DNA of 64,000 nucleotides from Coptis chinensis (Eukaryota > Streptophyta > Magnoliopsida > Ranunculales > Ranunculaceae). Location: contig CM027383.1 of NCBI GenBank assembly GCA_015680905.1, positions 90,044,501-90,108,500 of the forward strand, in the 5' to 3' direction. Made by a program: the position numbers and the translations under genes. Under the pieces are notes generated by a model. The model did no database searches, was not told the DNA's origin, and saw nothing but the letters and a program-made list of their open reading frames with translations. This document shows, piece by piece, positions 1 through 11,256 of this stretch (position 1 is the stretch's first letter; each line of letters starts with the position of its first letter).

Positions 1-909
1 GAATAAAGGGATTGATTGGAGTTCTGCTGACAATTGTTATTGGAAGCATGATGTTCAGAGAGTTGAGGCAGTCAAGGTTGTACTTCATGGAAATGCCGAA
101 TTTGAGGCAACAGATGTAGTCTTACAGGTCAGAAATGCACACGACTGCTTATGCATAATCTTTAGTATAAATCTATAAACAGGATGACTATATGAGAAAA
201 GCAAAGATTTACTTTCATACATAATCAATATTTTAAATTAACATGAAAAATTACTGTTCTAGAGTTCAAAACCATCAAGAGATAGATCTCGTTAAGCCTT
301 AATTCTAGTGGAATGGCATGGGAGTCATCCAAGTCTTCCGGACAGACTCAATGACAATAAGCCAACTCAGAAAACTAGAATTAGATAGTTGCAATTGTTT
401 AATATGTTTTTATATTTATCAAGTCTTCTGATCATGTCAGTTTATCTTTTGACATATGTTAGGTGGCATATTGGGATGGAGGATCTCTTATTTTTCTCCA
501 TCTACACATTGTCCTGACATTCTTTTAAACGTGAATCTTTGTATAGTTGTATCCTATGCCTGGGTCATTGGATAATTTTGCAGATTTCTTCTGTGGATAT
601 GTTGCGAAGTGCTAATTATTATTATTTTGTTTTTCAAATACAGGGAAATCATGTGTTTGTAGTTCCAAATGGCCACAAAATGCTAATAACTGCAGGAAAT
701 CCAGGTTCCTATTCTAAATTTCAGTAACAGTGCAGCTTTATTTATCTTTGTAGCTCTATGTAACTTTATTTGCATTAATGTTCATGAACGATTCAGATAT
801 GTCGATTAAGGTGAACGCATTAGAACAACATATGATGGACAGTGGAAGCTGGTTCTGGAAGTACAAGTTAAAAGGCACACATATTCACCTGGAAATGGTT
901 GAGTTGTAG
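1..909 (+). CDS. C-terminal part of a UGP3-like (UDP-glucose pyrophosphorylase 3) protein, 5' partial
   Basis: Three terminal exons are visible: 2-127, 644-704 and 797-909, with GT donors at 128 and 705, AG acceptors before 644 and 797, and the TAG stop at 907-909. Phases join cleanly and give 99 C-terminal residues. Exon 1 reads NKGIDWSSADNCYWKHDVQR and goes on to a LHGNAEFEATD block; exon 2 contains GNHVFVVPNGHKM; the protein ends HLEMVEL. Regularly spaced hydrophobic residues and Gly/Asn turns suggest a beta-helix end. From memory this resembles the C-terminal domain of chloroplast UTP-glucose-1-phosphate uridylyltransferase 3, which makes UDP-glucose for sulfolipid synthesis. The catalytic domain is outside the window, so function is inferred from the tail alone. 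A likely poly(A) signal (AATAAA) lies at about 1152. The gene converges on the U-box gene downstream. Confidence 0.6.
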
Positions 910-1676
910 ATTCTTACTAGACCTCCTAATAATCTTATATTATGTGAATCATGGTTCACATGATGTTAAGCTTAACCCACATCTTCAGCTTGTTCCATCT
1001 CTGATTGGTTAAACCGAAGTTAAACCTCTCAAATGGTGTATATCCATTTTTTCCTTCTTTGTAAAGTTAGAGCATTGTAGAAGGATCACCTCTTGTAAAA
1101 CATCCTCCCATTGCTCATGTAATCTATGTCATATTTGTTCATCCGATTGGTAATAAAATGAGTCTTTGTTTGAAATAACACACTTTGCCTCATATCTTTA
1201 TATTATAATTCAATCTAGCGCTGTTACAAACTAAAATTTCTGAATGGTACAGACACAGTGGTGCTTATCTCCCAATATCGAACCACTTGAGTTAATAATT
1301 CAACGGGTCCCTCTAATTCAAGAGACTGCACCTTAGTTAAACTGATTACTATGTAACTGATATTACCAATGACAGTCTTGATTTTGGAAATAAGAATATC
1401 GCCGATTTTGGAGCCAAGTAGTGGAATTATAAAACATTTAGACTTAAGAATTGTGAATTCTAATTCTTCGATGGGAGATAGATCAGTGACTGAATTTAGC
1501 GCAATCTCCACTCATTCTCTAAGAAAGCGACAAGAACACAAAACCCCCTCAGATTGCGAACTCTGAAATCTGAATTACTTGAAGTATCTATGAACAATAT
1601 TTCCATTATAAGATACCACACATTTACAGTTTCTATTTATAGTTTTTTCTGTCTTTGTTTGTTCTGTACTTGTTCA
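910..1676. other. Convergent intergenic region (two 3' UTRs)
   Basis: Between the stop of the UGP3-like gene (+) and the stop of the U-box gene (-). An AATAAA on the + strand near 1152 fits the first gene's 3' end. I see no further gene or repeat; short ORFs here lack family features. Confidence 0.6.
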
Positions 1677-3782
1677 TCATCCAAGGTGAGACTGAGAGCA
1701 ATATCTGTTCAGCAATCTAAGAAGAGCATCAGCCTTCCTTCTAGCCTTGAGGGAACCGTCAGAAACCAAGCACTGCAGTGAAGGAATACTATGTGGGTGT
1801 ATCAACAAGCGTCTTGCCAGTTCTTCTCCTCCATTCCTGCACAACCCCAGCAGAAGAGTTACTGAATTCTCCCTCCCTTTTGGAGAACCGAATCTCAAAA
1901 GATCAATTAGAAGAGGCACCACCACCCTATTCTCCCTTATCTCTTCCAATCCTTCAATGCAACCTGAAAGAAGAGCTAGTACTGCCAATGCATCGTCAGT
2001 GATTCCTGCCTTATCATCCATAAGCAGCTCAATGAGCAAAGGGACTGCTCCAGCAACCACCACACTTGCTTTGTTAGCATTGTAGACTGCAAGGTTGAAC
2101 AGAGCTGTGGCAGCATCCCTTTTCCCAACAGTAGTCCCCTCCTTCAGTAGCCCCACCAAGGCTGGGATAGCTCTCGGCCTAGCACCAATTGCAACCTTGC
2201 AATCATCTATCATGGACAAGCTGAAAATTGCCGCTGCTGCATTCTCTCTTGCTTCCATGGTCTTCCCAGATTGCAGAACTTCTATAACGTTGTCAATTGC
2301 ACCAGCTGCCATTATCAGCACCTTATTGTTGTCAAAAATTGAGAGGTTAAGCAAAGCTGTCACAGCATTTTCCTGAATCCTTGGATCATGTGTGCTTAAC
2401 AATGTAACTAGGAATGGGATAGCACCAGCTTCTGCAATGATTCGACGGTTGTCCATTCCGGTTTTTGCTAGCAACCGGAGTTCATATGCTGCCTGCCTTT
2501 GAACCTCAGGAGACCCAGTTGCTATTTTTCCTACTAGGAACTCCGCGGTCATCCTGACAGCATCAGAAGCAGATTTTGTGGCAGAGATGTGGTCTATGGC
2601 CTTCTCTGATTGTTTCCGTTTACTACTGTTCCTCTCCAGTTGATCTGAGGATGATGTGGAGGAAGAGGGTTCATTTAAGGGGATATTGTTCTCTTGGCAC
2701 CATTGATGGATTAAGCTCTTAAGTGCATAGTTGGGTATCAAAGCCATGTGAATTAGTTTCTGCCCACTCTTAGGACATGAATGATGACCCGAATTAATCC
2801 ATTGGCTGATCGAATTCCTATCATAGGTGTGACCTGACGCTACTATCACAGGATCTCGCATTAAGTCTAAAGAAATTGGACAACGGAGCTCATCAGGTAT
2901 GGTGAAAGTTGTTGATTGAGAAGTCAAAGAAGAGTTGTCTGGATTCTGAAATAACAAGGCCAGTGAACTGTGCTCCAACTGCTGTTGATCTTTCTCTATT
3001 TGTTCATCCCTGAAAATAATAGATTTTGAATATGAAACAAGGGAAACAAGATTATTGATATTGGATATCACAATAAGACCTCCTGTACCCGCTTGCTTCT
3101 GCGCCTCTGCCTCTAACCTCGAAATTTCTTCTTCAAAGTCAGCTGGGCTTGTCAAACCAATGTCACACATAATCTCTTCTACTTTCTTGCAATCCACAAT
3201 CCCCCTCTTCTTACCCGCAGTCTTATCACTACTGTTGCTGGTCATCACTTGCAGTAGCTCTTCCCTTCTCTGACACTCTAAAGGATCAACAACTACACTA
3301 GCCCTCTTGGTCTGCTTATGTAGAAGTTCTACTTGCTCTCGAACATCTGACGTAACATCAAGCAAACTCAAAGGAAGAATATCAAGCGCTTTTGCCATCT
3401 CTTTCACCAACACATGGAATTGCTTGGAAACTAATTCCATTTGTACAAGGTTCCACAATGAACTCCCTTCATTACACTCTTGAATCAAAAGCTTCACCCT
3501 TCGAATAACCGAGAATAACTCTGTTAGACATAATATCGAGGAAGGTGGAAATGGACTTTTGGTGTCTCGAATCTCCTCAAATAGTGAAGAAAGAAGTTTG
3601 ATCCTTCTTATCATGGTAGAGATATTACGCGATTGCACGAAAGGAAGTTTGTTCATTGTAGACACTTGGTTGGAGATGTGAACCAAAGATTCTATTAGAG
3701 AACCTGTTGGAAGAAAGCCTGAAGATGGAGAAGCCATGAGAATTGGAGCTTTAGTTGCATTCATGGATCTCTTTTTTTCCAT
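1677..3782 (-). CDS. Plant U-box E3 ubiquitin ligase with ARM repeats (PUB16/PUB17 type)
   Basis: An intronless 701-residue ORF. Residues 1-290 form the helical N-terminal domain usual before the U-box. The U-box spans about 293-367, with DELRCPISLDLMRDPVIVAS, then SGHTYDR and ISQWI, followed by CPKSGQKL and a LIPNYALKSLI tail. The U-box binds the E2 enzyme through a zinc-free RING-like fold. A linker rich in Ser and Lys follows, then about 400-690 consist of ARM repeats (for example QENAVTALLNLSI and KRDAATALFNLAV), which bind substrate. Length and order fit the PUB16/PUB17 class, whose members act in immunity and cell death; which paralogue this is cannot be settled by eye. The first ATG is at 3782; a second at codon 17 (3734) is an alternative start. 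The reading frame is intact, so the gene looks functional. Confidence 0.95.
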   Translation of the reverse strand: MEKKRSMNATKAPILMASPSSGFLPTGSLIESLVHISNQVSTMNKLPFVQSRNISTMIRRIKLLSSLFEEIRDTKSPFPPSSILCLTELFSVIRRVKLLIQECNEGSSLWNLVQMELVSKQFHVLVKEMAKALDILPLSLLDVTSDVREQVELLHKQTKRASVVVDPLECQRREELLQVMTSNSSDKTAGKKRGIVDCKKVEEIMCDIGLTSPADFEEEISRLEAEAQKQAGTGGLIVISNINNLVSLVSYSKSIIFRDEQIEKDQQQLEHSSLALLFQNPDNSSLTSQSTTFTIPDELRCPISLDLMRDPVIVASGHTYDRNSISQWINSGHHSCPKSGQKLIHMALIPNYALKSLIHQWCQENNIPLNEPSSSTSSSDQLERNSSKRKQSEKAIDHISATKSASDAVRMTAEFLVGKIATGSPEVQRQAAYELRLLAKTGMDNRRIIAEAGAIPFLVTLLSTHDPRIQENAVTALLNLSIFDNNKVLIMAAGAIDNVIEVLQSGKTMEARENAAAAIFSLSMIDDCKVAIGARPRAIPALVGLLKEGTTVGKRDAATALFNLAVYNANKASVVVAGAVPLLIELLMDDKAGITDDALAVLALLSGCIEGLEEIRENRVVVPLLIDLLRFGSPKGRENSVTLLLGLCRNGGEELARRLLIHPHSIPSLQCLVSDGSLKARRKADALLRLLNRYCSQSHLG

Positions 3783-5373
3783 TTCTAAGCTTCATTAGCC
3801 ATTCCGATTATTTAGAAGCTTCTTCTAATTTAGAATAATCATGATATTAGGTGTCCTTTAACAGTTTATGTTTGTTCACTAGCTTAGCAAGGTGACAAAA
3901 AGGTTGGTAGTTAATGGCGGGAATTAGGACTTAATGGGTTGCTGCCATGTGGAGGAATTACATTTCCCTCCACTTTATTTAAGTATTTAAACTTGTGAGA
4001 GAGTCAAAGGAGCACTGCTTAGTTCCAAGAGCTAAAATCTAAAAATCCAAGTGCAAGAAGACTTCGGTAACGACATTTAGCCGCACAATTTGAAGAATTA
4101 TTTAGTCATAGGGTGCATTATAATGGCAATGTTTAAAGTTTGATTTTCCACAAATAAATTCTGAAGCCCGTTGTATATTTCAATTGTTGACAAGACCATT
4201 TTGTTGATGAATAACAAGATTCATTCGTTGTGTACCCATATATTGATTAATCTCTATCAGTGTCTAACTTTGAAATTTTCTTATTTATTATAGCATCATA
4301 ACAAGTTGAAAAATCCTTTGATAGGGGGGTTGTGCTACTTTCTCAACTAACTCGTTTTATAGGCTTGAATTAGGTGTGAATAGTTTAGCACTTGCAAAAG
4401 AAATCATACAAAAACTTTACGACTCGCCCCCTCCTAAAAAACAACTTTTCCAACAAATTGATTAACCTCTATTAGTGTCTACATGGAGAAAAGTATCACT
4501 TGCTTAGCAACCGTTCTTTGTGTGAACCAACCAGACCCGAAGTGATTGTTTTCAAAGAACGGTTGATTAATAATGATTGAACTGGTGGCTTGGATCGCCA
4601 TAATCCAATTCGGTTCGAAAAACCATTTTTGTAAATCATCAATCTCTAATTCAATGTTTTTCACCACTTGACTTCAAGCCACTTCTCTTGTCAACAGGTC
4701 TAGTGTAGCTGTTTGTAGGTGCTATTGATAAATTCTAGACTGTTTACTAAATTAATTTTTAATTGTCATTTTTCTTATATTACTTAAAAATACAAATCTA
4801 ATCAAATTTGAACCAAATCTTGGTTGGACTCGGTCTTGACCCATTAAACAATATATCTCATTCAGCTGCCCACATAATAATAATAATAATAATAATAAAC
4901 TAATAAAAATCTATCTATAATTATTGTTTATCTAGAATACAATTTGTAATGTGTAGGTTCATCCTGTTGAGTGTTTTGGGTTTGGGCTAGGGTAAGCTTG
5001 GGAGGTTCAAGGCTGGAAAATGGTTGATACTGCAGTAGTGGCAGACACATATATTGTCGAGGGTATTCAACCATAATATTTGCATCTGATCAGATCAAAT
5101 TGTGGCAATTTTTCTTACTGCTAAAATGACAAACTAGAACAATTTTGAGTTTCTTTATTCGCTAAACAAAAATTTATTTATAGATTAAAGTAGATTTTTA
5201 TTTTTATTTTTTTTAAAGGTAAGCAGGGTTTTTGAGAGGTCCCTTACCCCTATTTTATTAAAATGAAAGCACTAACTTTATTACATGGATTAGAATCTTA
5301 CATCATACATGGATTAAAGAAGAAAATTGAAGGTTTTAACATCAATAATTCTCGTGTTATAATATGTCATAAT
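3783..5373. other. Intergenic, upstream of the U-box gene; (TAA)n microsatellite
   Basis: Holds the promoter side of the U-box gene (transcribed leftwards) and AT-rich sequence up to the hAT element. A (TAA)n tract of about eight units lies at 4875-4898. I see no coding sequence; a 62-codon minus-strand ORF at 4479-4667 shows no family features. Confidence 0.5.
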
Positions 5374-6009
5374 AGTGGTGGGGAGGGGGGCAGCACACCC
5401 AAGTTTTTGAAAAAAGAAGAAGAAGTAGTAGTGTTCAAAGTAGAAATTTAAGCCCAACAAATTTAGCCCAGCCCATTAGAAAGTTAGAAATAATGAAGAG
5501 TTAGAAGTTGCTCAAAAGAAATAACGAACAGAGAGAAACTCTCGGCCTCCCGGGTAACTCAGAAGTCAGAACTTCTAAAGTCTAAACTCTCGGCCTCTCG
5601 GGTGGCAGCACTGACGAGTAGTATCTCAGTCTTGGGAGTATTTCAGTATTTGTTTATTCTTTTATTTGGTTCTTCACTTCTTCGACTCTTGCAAACTCTT
5701 ATTATTCTCATAAGGTAAATTTTTTAGTTCAATCATTCTCAATTTATTAACTTATTATGATACTTGTTTAGTTGTTTAAATGTTTGTGCATTAGACATTA
5801 GTTTAGTTAAGACCAATTTATTTAAATTGTTTATATGAATTTGTTTATTTGTCTAGGGATTTAGTGACACCAATAGAACTATTTGTTTGAATTGGATTTT
5901 GTTTTATGCATTAGAAATTTTGGATTGTGTGGATGATGTGATAACACCCAATGATAATTATTTTCTCTATCTATTGTATATTGATAATTATTTAATATCT
6001 TAGGTTACA

Positions 6010-8535
6010 ATGTCGCATCATCAAGCGCCCAAAAAACCATTAACTCTTCTATCATTCTATAAGCGAAAAGATGATAAACTGGAAAGTGACGAAACTTCAA
6101 CATCTATTCTTGATAATTCAAAACTTGATGGGGATGAGCAACGTCCTACCAAAGTTCAAGTTGTCGAAATTGAAAGAGTTGAACCTTCTTCTCGAGTCCA
6201 AAGAGTCGGAGTTGAACATTCTTCCAAAGCTCAAGAAGTTACACCTATGGAAGTTGATGTCACTTCTCTATTTGAACGTGATCCGGGTAAACGTATTGCT
6301 ATATATGAATACCCACTTGTTAAGCGTGATGAAGTCCGAGTAGTTTATCTTAGAATGGGACCTTGTCGACCGGCTCATGAGAACAAAAAAAATTATTCAT
6401 TGACTATGTTTGGAAAGCAAGGACGTCAGTTCAACACTAATTGGTACAAACTATTTCCTTGGCTAGAGTACTTACTCCACTAGGATAGAGCATATTGTTT
6501 ATATTGTTTTCTCTTTGAAACCAATCCTCCGAAGCATCCGGTGTTTACCATTGATGGGTTTCAAAATTGAAGGAAAGTTAACAATGGGAAGCAATGTCCT
6601 TTTTTGAAACATGAAGGTGGTATTTGTTCTCCACATAGGTCGGTAACATTATATTTGTGAGAATCTAATGAATCCTTCTCGATATATAGATAGTGTTATC
6701 AATAGACTTTCTAATAAAGTAATTGCAAATAATCGGATCATACTTCAAAATGTTGTTTAATGTATTTGGATGCTTATACTACAAGGGTTTCCTTTTAGAG
6801 GCCATGATGAGTCAAAGAAATCAAAGAATTGTGGAAGCTTCCTTGCAATGTTTGAGTTTTCAAAAAATTTGAACAAGAAAGTTGTTGAAATAGTAGGTAA
6901 TTGTTCGGGAAATGTCATGTATACTTCACGTGGTATTCAAAAGGCACTTTTGCATATATTTGTCGAAAATGTGAGAAAGAAAATACGTGAGGATGTTGGT
7001 GATGCAAAGTTTTGTATCATTGTGGATAAAGCACAAGATAATTCACGAAGAGAGCAAATGGCAATTATTATAAGATTTGTTAATCGTGATGGTTTTGTTA
7101 GAGAGATGTTTTTTGCTATTGTTGGTATTGAAGACACTTGTGCATTAACTTTGAAAAAGGAGATCTCCAAAATTCTTGCTAGTAAGAATTTGTTTATTGG
7201 AAATACGAGAGGCCAAGGTTATGATGGTGCTAGTAATATGTGTGGTCAATGGAATGGATTACAAGCACTATTTCTTAAGGAGTGTCCTTATGCATATTAT
7301 GTGCATTGTTTTGCGCATCGACTACAACTTGCATTAGTTGCAACTTCTAAAGATGTTTTTGATGTTTGGTTATTCTTTTCAAAGTTGGCATCCATTGTTA
7401 ATCTCCATGTTCCGCCTAAGAGGACGAAAGAGTTAGAGAAAGCTCGAAAAGAGGAAATTGAAAACTTGTTAACAATTGGTGAACTTAATAGTGGACGAGG
7501 TGCTAATCAAATTTGTACATTGCAACGAGCTGGAAAAACTCGATGGAGTTCTCACTATGAATCAATTTGTAGCTTGATGGAGATGTATGATGCAATTTGT
7601 ACGGTTCTTGAACTCATCATGAAGAATGGGTCTAGTAACACCATGCGTGGGGAAGCTAAGGGTTCTTAGGTTGCTATGAGAGACTTTGAATTTGTCTTTA
7701 TGTTTCATTTATTGCATAAGACTATGGGAATCACAAATGTACTATGTAAAGCCTTGCAAGTGAAGTCTCAAGACATTCTAAATGCCATAGGTTTAGTCTC
7801 AAGTACGAAGGAGCTTCTTCAAGAGTTTAGAGAAACAAGTTGGGATAGTTTCCTTGGGGATGTGATTTCTTTTTGCAAGAAGCATGACATTGATATTCCT
7901 AATATAAGCTCTCGTCATATGACAGGTACACGTCGTTCTTGCCAACATAATGATTGTATTATAGTTGAGCACCACTACCACGTTGATATATTCAATGTTG
8001 TAATAAATTACCAGTTGGTGGAGTTAAATAGTAGATTCTCTGAGGAAGCAATGGAGCTTCTTTCTCTTAGTTCGGCTTTGGACCCGAAAGATGCTTTTAA
8101 GCACTTTCATATTGATGATATTTGCAAGCTCATCGAGAAATATTATTGTAAAGACTTCACGAAGCATGAGATACTTATTTTGAGAAGTCAACTACAACAT
8201 TATAAGCTTGATGTGACTCATCATCCTTGTTTTCAAAAATTGTCTACCATTTTTGAGTTATGTCGAGCTTTAGTTGAAACAATAAAGTCAACTATTTATC
8301 ATTTGATTAATAGATTGATTTGTTTGTCTTGACTCTTCTTATCTCCACAGCGACTGTTGAACGAGCCTTTTCAGCTATGAAACTTGTCAAAACACGACTC
8401 TGTAATAAGATGGATGACGAGTTTCTTGCGGATTACATGGTTATATACATCGAAAGGGAGTTTACTAACGAAGTTGATATAGAGTTAGCAATAGATGAAT
8501 TTGATAAGAAACCTCACAAGTCACAATTTCATTAG
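6010..8535 (+). pseudogene. hAT transposase pseudogene (TTF-type zinc finger, ZMYM1-like)
   Basis: The reading is split into blocks at 6010-6483, 6770-7669, 7676-8332 and 8320-8535. Block 1 begins MSHHQAPKKPLTLLSFYKRK and ends in the TTF-type zinc-finger start (NTNWYKLFPWLEYLLH) at a TAG; the continuation encodes AYCLYCFLFE in the same frame, so the stop is a nonsense mutation. Block 2 carries the catalytic-domain signatures CIIVDKAQD and RGQGYDGASNMCG, then HCFAHRLQLAL. Block 3 is the helical insertion region. Block 4 is the hAT dimerisation motif, TATVERAFSAMKLVKTRL. Family transposases cut and paste the element. Several in-frame stops and at least one frame change mean no active enzyme is expected. 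Confidence 0.9.
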
Positions 8536-8738
8536 TGTCATGTTTTAACTTTTGGATGTCTTTTGTTATACTTGTCAAGATCTATTGTGAGTATGTGTCT
8601 ATGTAAAGACATTTGTTTTTGTTCATTTTGAATAGTATAATGAAGATGATTACTTTTTGGTATGATGTTTGTTGGAAATATGAAAGCGAAGATAATGCCC
8701 ATATAGTTTTTAGTGGGACATTGTTATATATATGGGAA

Positions 8739-9126
8739 GGGATAGAGGCACATTCATTATGTGCACATTATAGCCACATTTTTTACATACAAATGAATTA
8801 CGGCCTAGTTTTTTGTGGAGATGATCTCCCCACCATGAAGATCATTCTCACAAAAAATCATAATATTTGGATATGTCTAACCATGTAAAAATTAGTGTTC
8901 ATTTGTGTTCATTTTTAACTTTTCATCTAATGGTCTAAAACTTTTGTGAGCATGTTCTAATGTTAGACTTCTTTGAATGAGCTAAATTTTTGTGAGCATG
9001 TTCTCCATGGTGGGGAGATCATATCTACAAAAAATCAACCCTTAATTCAACTTTTAAGTCCATAATTTTGCTTGAATTAATTTACAATGTGGCTATAATA
9101 TACGCATAATAATGTGCCTCTATCCC
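8739..9126. mobile_element. Foldback MITE inside hAT-1
   Basis: Inverted arms: the left begins GGGATAGAGGCACATT at 8739 and runs to about 8836; the right arm (about 9006-9126) is its diverged reverse complement. Both arms include the blocks TTATAGCCACATT and GATCTCCCCACCATG. The middle contains a repeated phrase, TTTTGTGAGCATGTTCT, at about 8943 and 8990. TA-rich flanks (TATATATA on both sides) hide the target duplication. No ORF was recognised. Confidence 0.65.
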
Positions 9127-9205
9127 ATGCATATATATATATATATATATATATAGTTTAACTTAAGTACAGCCTCCCAGCTTAACATTCCTGGATCAGC
9201 CCCTA

Positions 9206-9632
9206 GTCATAATATGTATATTTTACTTAATATAGTATAATAGTTTGTAGGTACTAATAGTGTTTGTACTAAAACTTGAGGGTATTCACATTACAGCGAA
9301 TACCCTAAGCCCTAACAGGGTTTGTCCCTGGTGGCAAACCTGGATCGAGCAAGGGAATTGAAGTGATGCGAATATTGCGGGGCTCCACAAACTTCTCTAG
9401 TATTATTTTTATAATCACATACAGAGCCTCGATTTGGACATGCTACAAATATGACCAAAGTCAAATATTTGGTCATATTTCACAAATCTGGCCTAAAAGC
9501 ACCAACCAATAGAAAACATGTAGCAACTTATTATCAAACAATCCATATATTTGAGGAAATAATTTAAAGAAACAATTTCACTGCATCCATGCAGAGAAAA
9601 TGATTGTCTAATCCAACTCTTTCTTATGGTTT
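9206..9632. other. Intergenic, 3' side of the bZIP gene
   Basis: Flank between hAT-1 and the bZIP stop codon, probably including the bZIP 3' UTR. I see no gene or clear repeat other than the 9-bp hAT target duplication at its left edge. Confidence 0.4.
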
Positions 9633-10679
9633 TCACTGTTTGAAGTGTTGAATTTGTAGTAGATAAAGTTGCCACAACCTTTGTTTCTCATCCTTGAGCA
9701 ATTGGAATTGAGCTACAAACAATTTTTATAAGAGTTAAACAAATAATTCCGTAGATGCATAGTATTGAAATATTGAAAGAACCATATCATAAAATTCATG
9801 GACAGTTTAGTTATTTCCAAAAATGAGAAAAGGAAAAATGTTGACAAAAATAGTGTCGTACCATCTTTAAATGAAATTTCAGATATAACACTTGCAATCT
9901 TTTGTTTGATGGCATTGTTCTCCAATGTCAAAAAATTGCGTTGTTGTTCATGACAAGCAACTTGCGGAGTGAGAGAATTTATTTTATCCTATAAGCAAAT
10001 AAGACGATACATAAGTACAAACCTATTAACGCATGATAGATCTTTGGCATTGCTAATTAATTTTATCGAGAAAGAAAAAAAATTTAATACCCTTAAACAG
10101 TCTACAGTTCGTTCGAGTTGAGTTGTATATTCTAGCTTCTTAATTCGAGATCTTTGTGCTGATTCTCGATTAGCAAGGATCCTATAATCAAATAATAAGA
10201 TGATCCATTAAAAAATAATAATTAAAAAAATTGAAGATGATAAAAAGAAAAAGAAAAAAAAGTAGTGTTTATTAATTAAAACTATTGGGAGAGTATGTAT
10301 AAAAAAGGTAGACCCACCGTTTCATTTTCTTTGGTTCCATATGTGGATTGATATCACGCCCCTTTTTTGGTTGAGTAGTAACATTTTGCGGTCGATCCAC
10401 TTTGGTTGAAGGAGTTGTAGTAATGTTTGGAATTACCGAAACAACAACATTAGATGGATTGGTATTGAATTTACTATATCCATCGTTGTTGATGTTTCCA
10501 AATATCAATGCAGTCGAGAAAACTTTCTCAGGTGGCAACATATTTGGGGGAACTATTAATTGAGATTCATCATCGTTAAGCTTACCAATAAATTTTTGAC
10601 TTAAATTAAAAGTACTAGAAGGGGCTTTTCCATAATGTGGAGGTTGCCCCGTGACCACCATCTTGTTCCTTTCTTCCAT
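9633..10679 (-). CDS. bZIP transcription factor, group E (bZIP34/bZIP61-like)
   Basis: Four exons on the minus strand: 10679-10318, 10181-10091, 9988-9862 and 9712-9633, all with GT-AG borders and matching phases, giving 219 residues. Exon 2 encodes the basic region ILANRESAQRSRIKKLEYTT, with the Asn-x7-Arg signature for DNA contact. Exons 2-3 encode the zipper (LERTVDCLR, then DKINSLTPQVACHEQQRNF). A proline in NSLTPQV sits where group E bZIPs have one; in Arabidopsis bZIP34/61 it is reported to hinder homodimers and favour heterodimers. The tail (ISFKDAQFQLLKDEKQRLWQ) also fits group E. The N-terminal 120 residues are Ser/Asn/Pro-rich and not recognisable. Start at 10679 was chosen because an AG acceptor lies just upstream, suggesting a 5' UTR intron; a longer in-frame reading to 10757 exists. 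Confidence 0.88.
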
Positions 10680-11256
10680 TAATTTACCTGCAAAGTAAAA
10701 TAACATTATATTAGCGCTTTTACTAAATAAACCAAAATTTATAGATTTAAAATGCATCCATATTTACTCACCATCCAAATCGGAAAAAAAAAAATGGAGA
10801 GGGAATGGAAGAAATGTCTAAACCTAACACTCACAACATTTAAATAGAATTGCAATAGAGAGAGAATGTGAGTAATGGAGACTGCCAAATATGTACATTG
10901 TCTATGTGCACGTACACGTGTTATCGTATAAATGTTACCTCAACATAATCCTTAGTAATAAGATTTTTTTTTTTTTTTTTTTTAGTAAATAATATCACAC
11001 CAATAATTAACAAATTTCATTTCACCATGCAGTTTTGCACTTTTGCAAAGAAACATAACATTTTCACAAATCCAAAGTGGGCCATAGTTTTGGGATTTCA
11101 AAATTGTCTAAATCTCGATAAATGCAGAAAAATTCAAGTTGAATTTCATAATCAATGGAATTTCAATCTTATATTAATATTTCAAATTTTCAATGCCTTA
11201 TTCTTAAACCAAGAAATGGGCCTCAGATCAGCCCCCTGGTTCTATTATGATTGTAT

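Larger units (their letters stand above)
5374..9205 (+). mobile_element. hAT-superfamily DNA transposon, decayed (hAT-1)
   Basis: The stretch is flanked by a direct repeat, GTCATAATA, at 5366-5374 and 9206-9214, which fits the 8-bp target duplication of hAT elements. The left end reads AGTGGTGGGGAGG; the right end, read inward on the minus strand, begins TAGGGGCTGATCCAGG. These ends are similar but diverged. The interior holds a broken transposase (6010-8535), and a foldback MITE lies near the right end. Length is 3.83 kb. Boundaries could be off by one base because the duplication and the end share bases. Confidence 0.8.
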
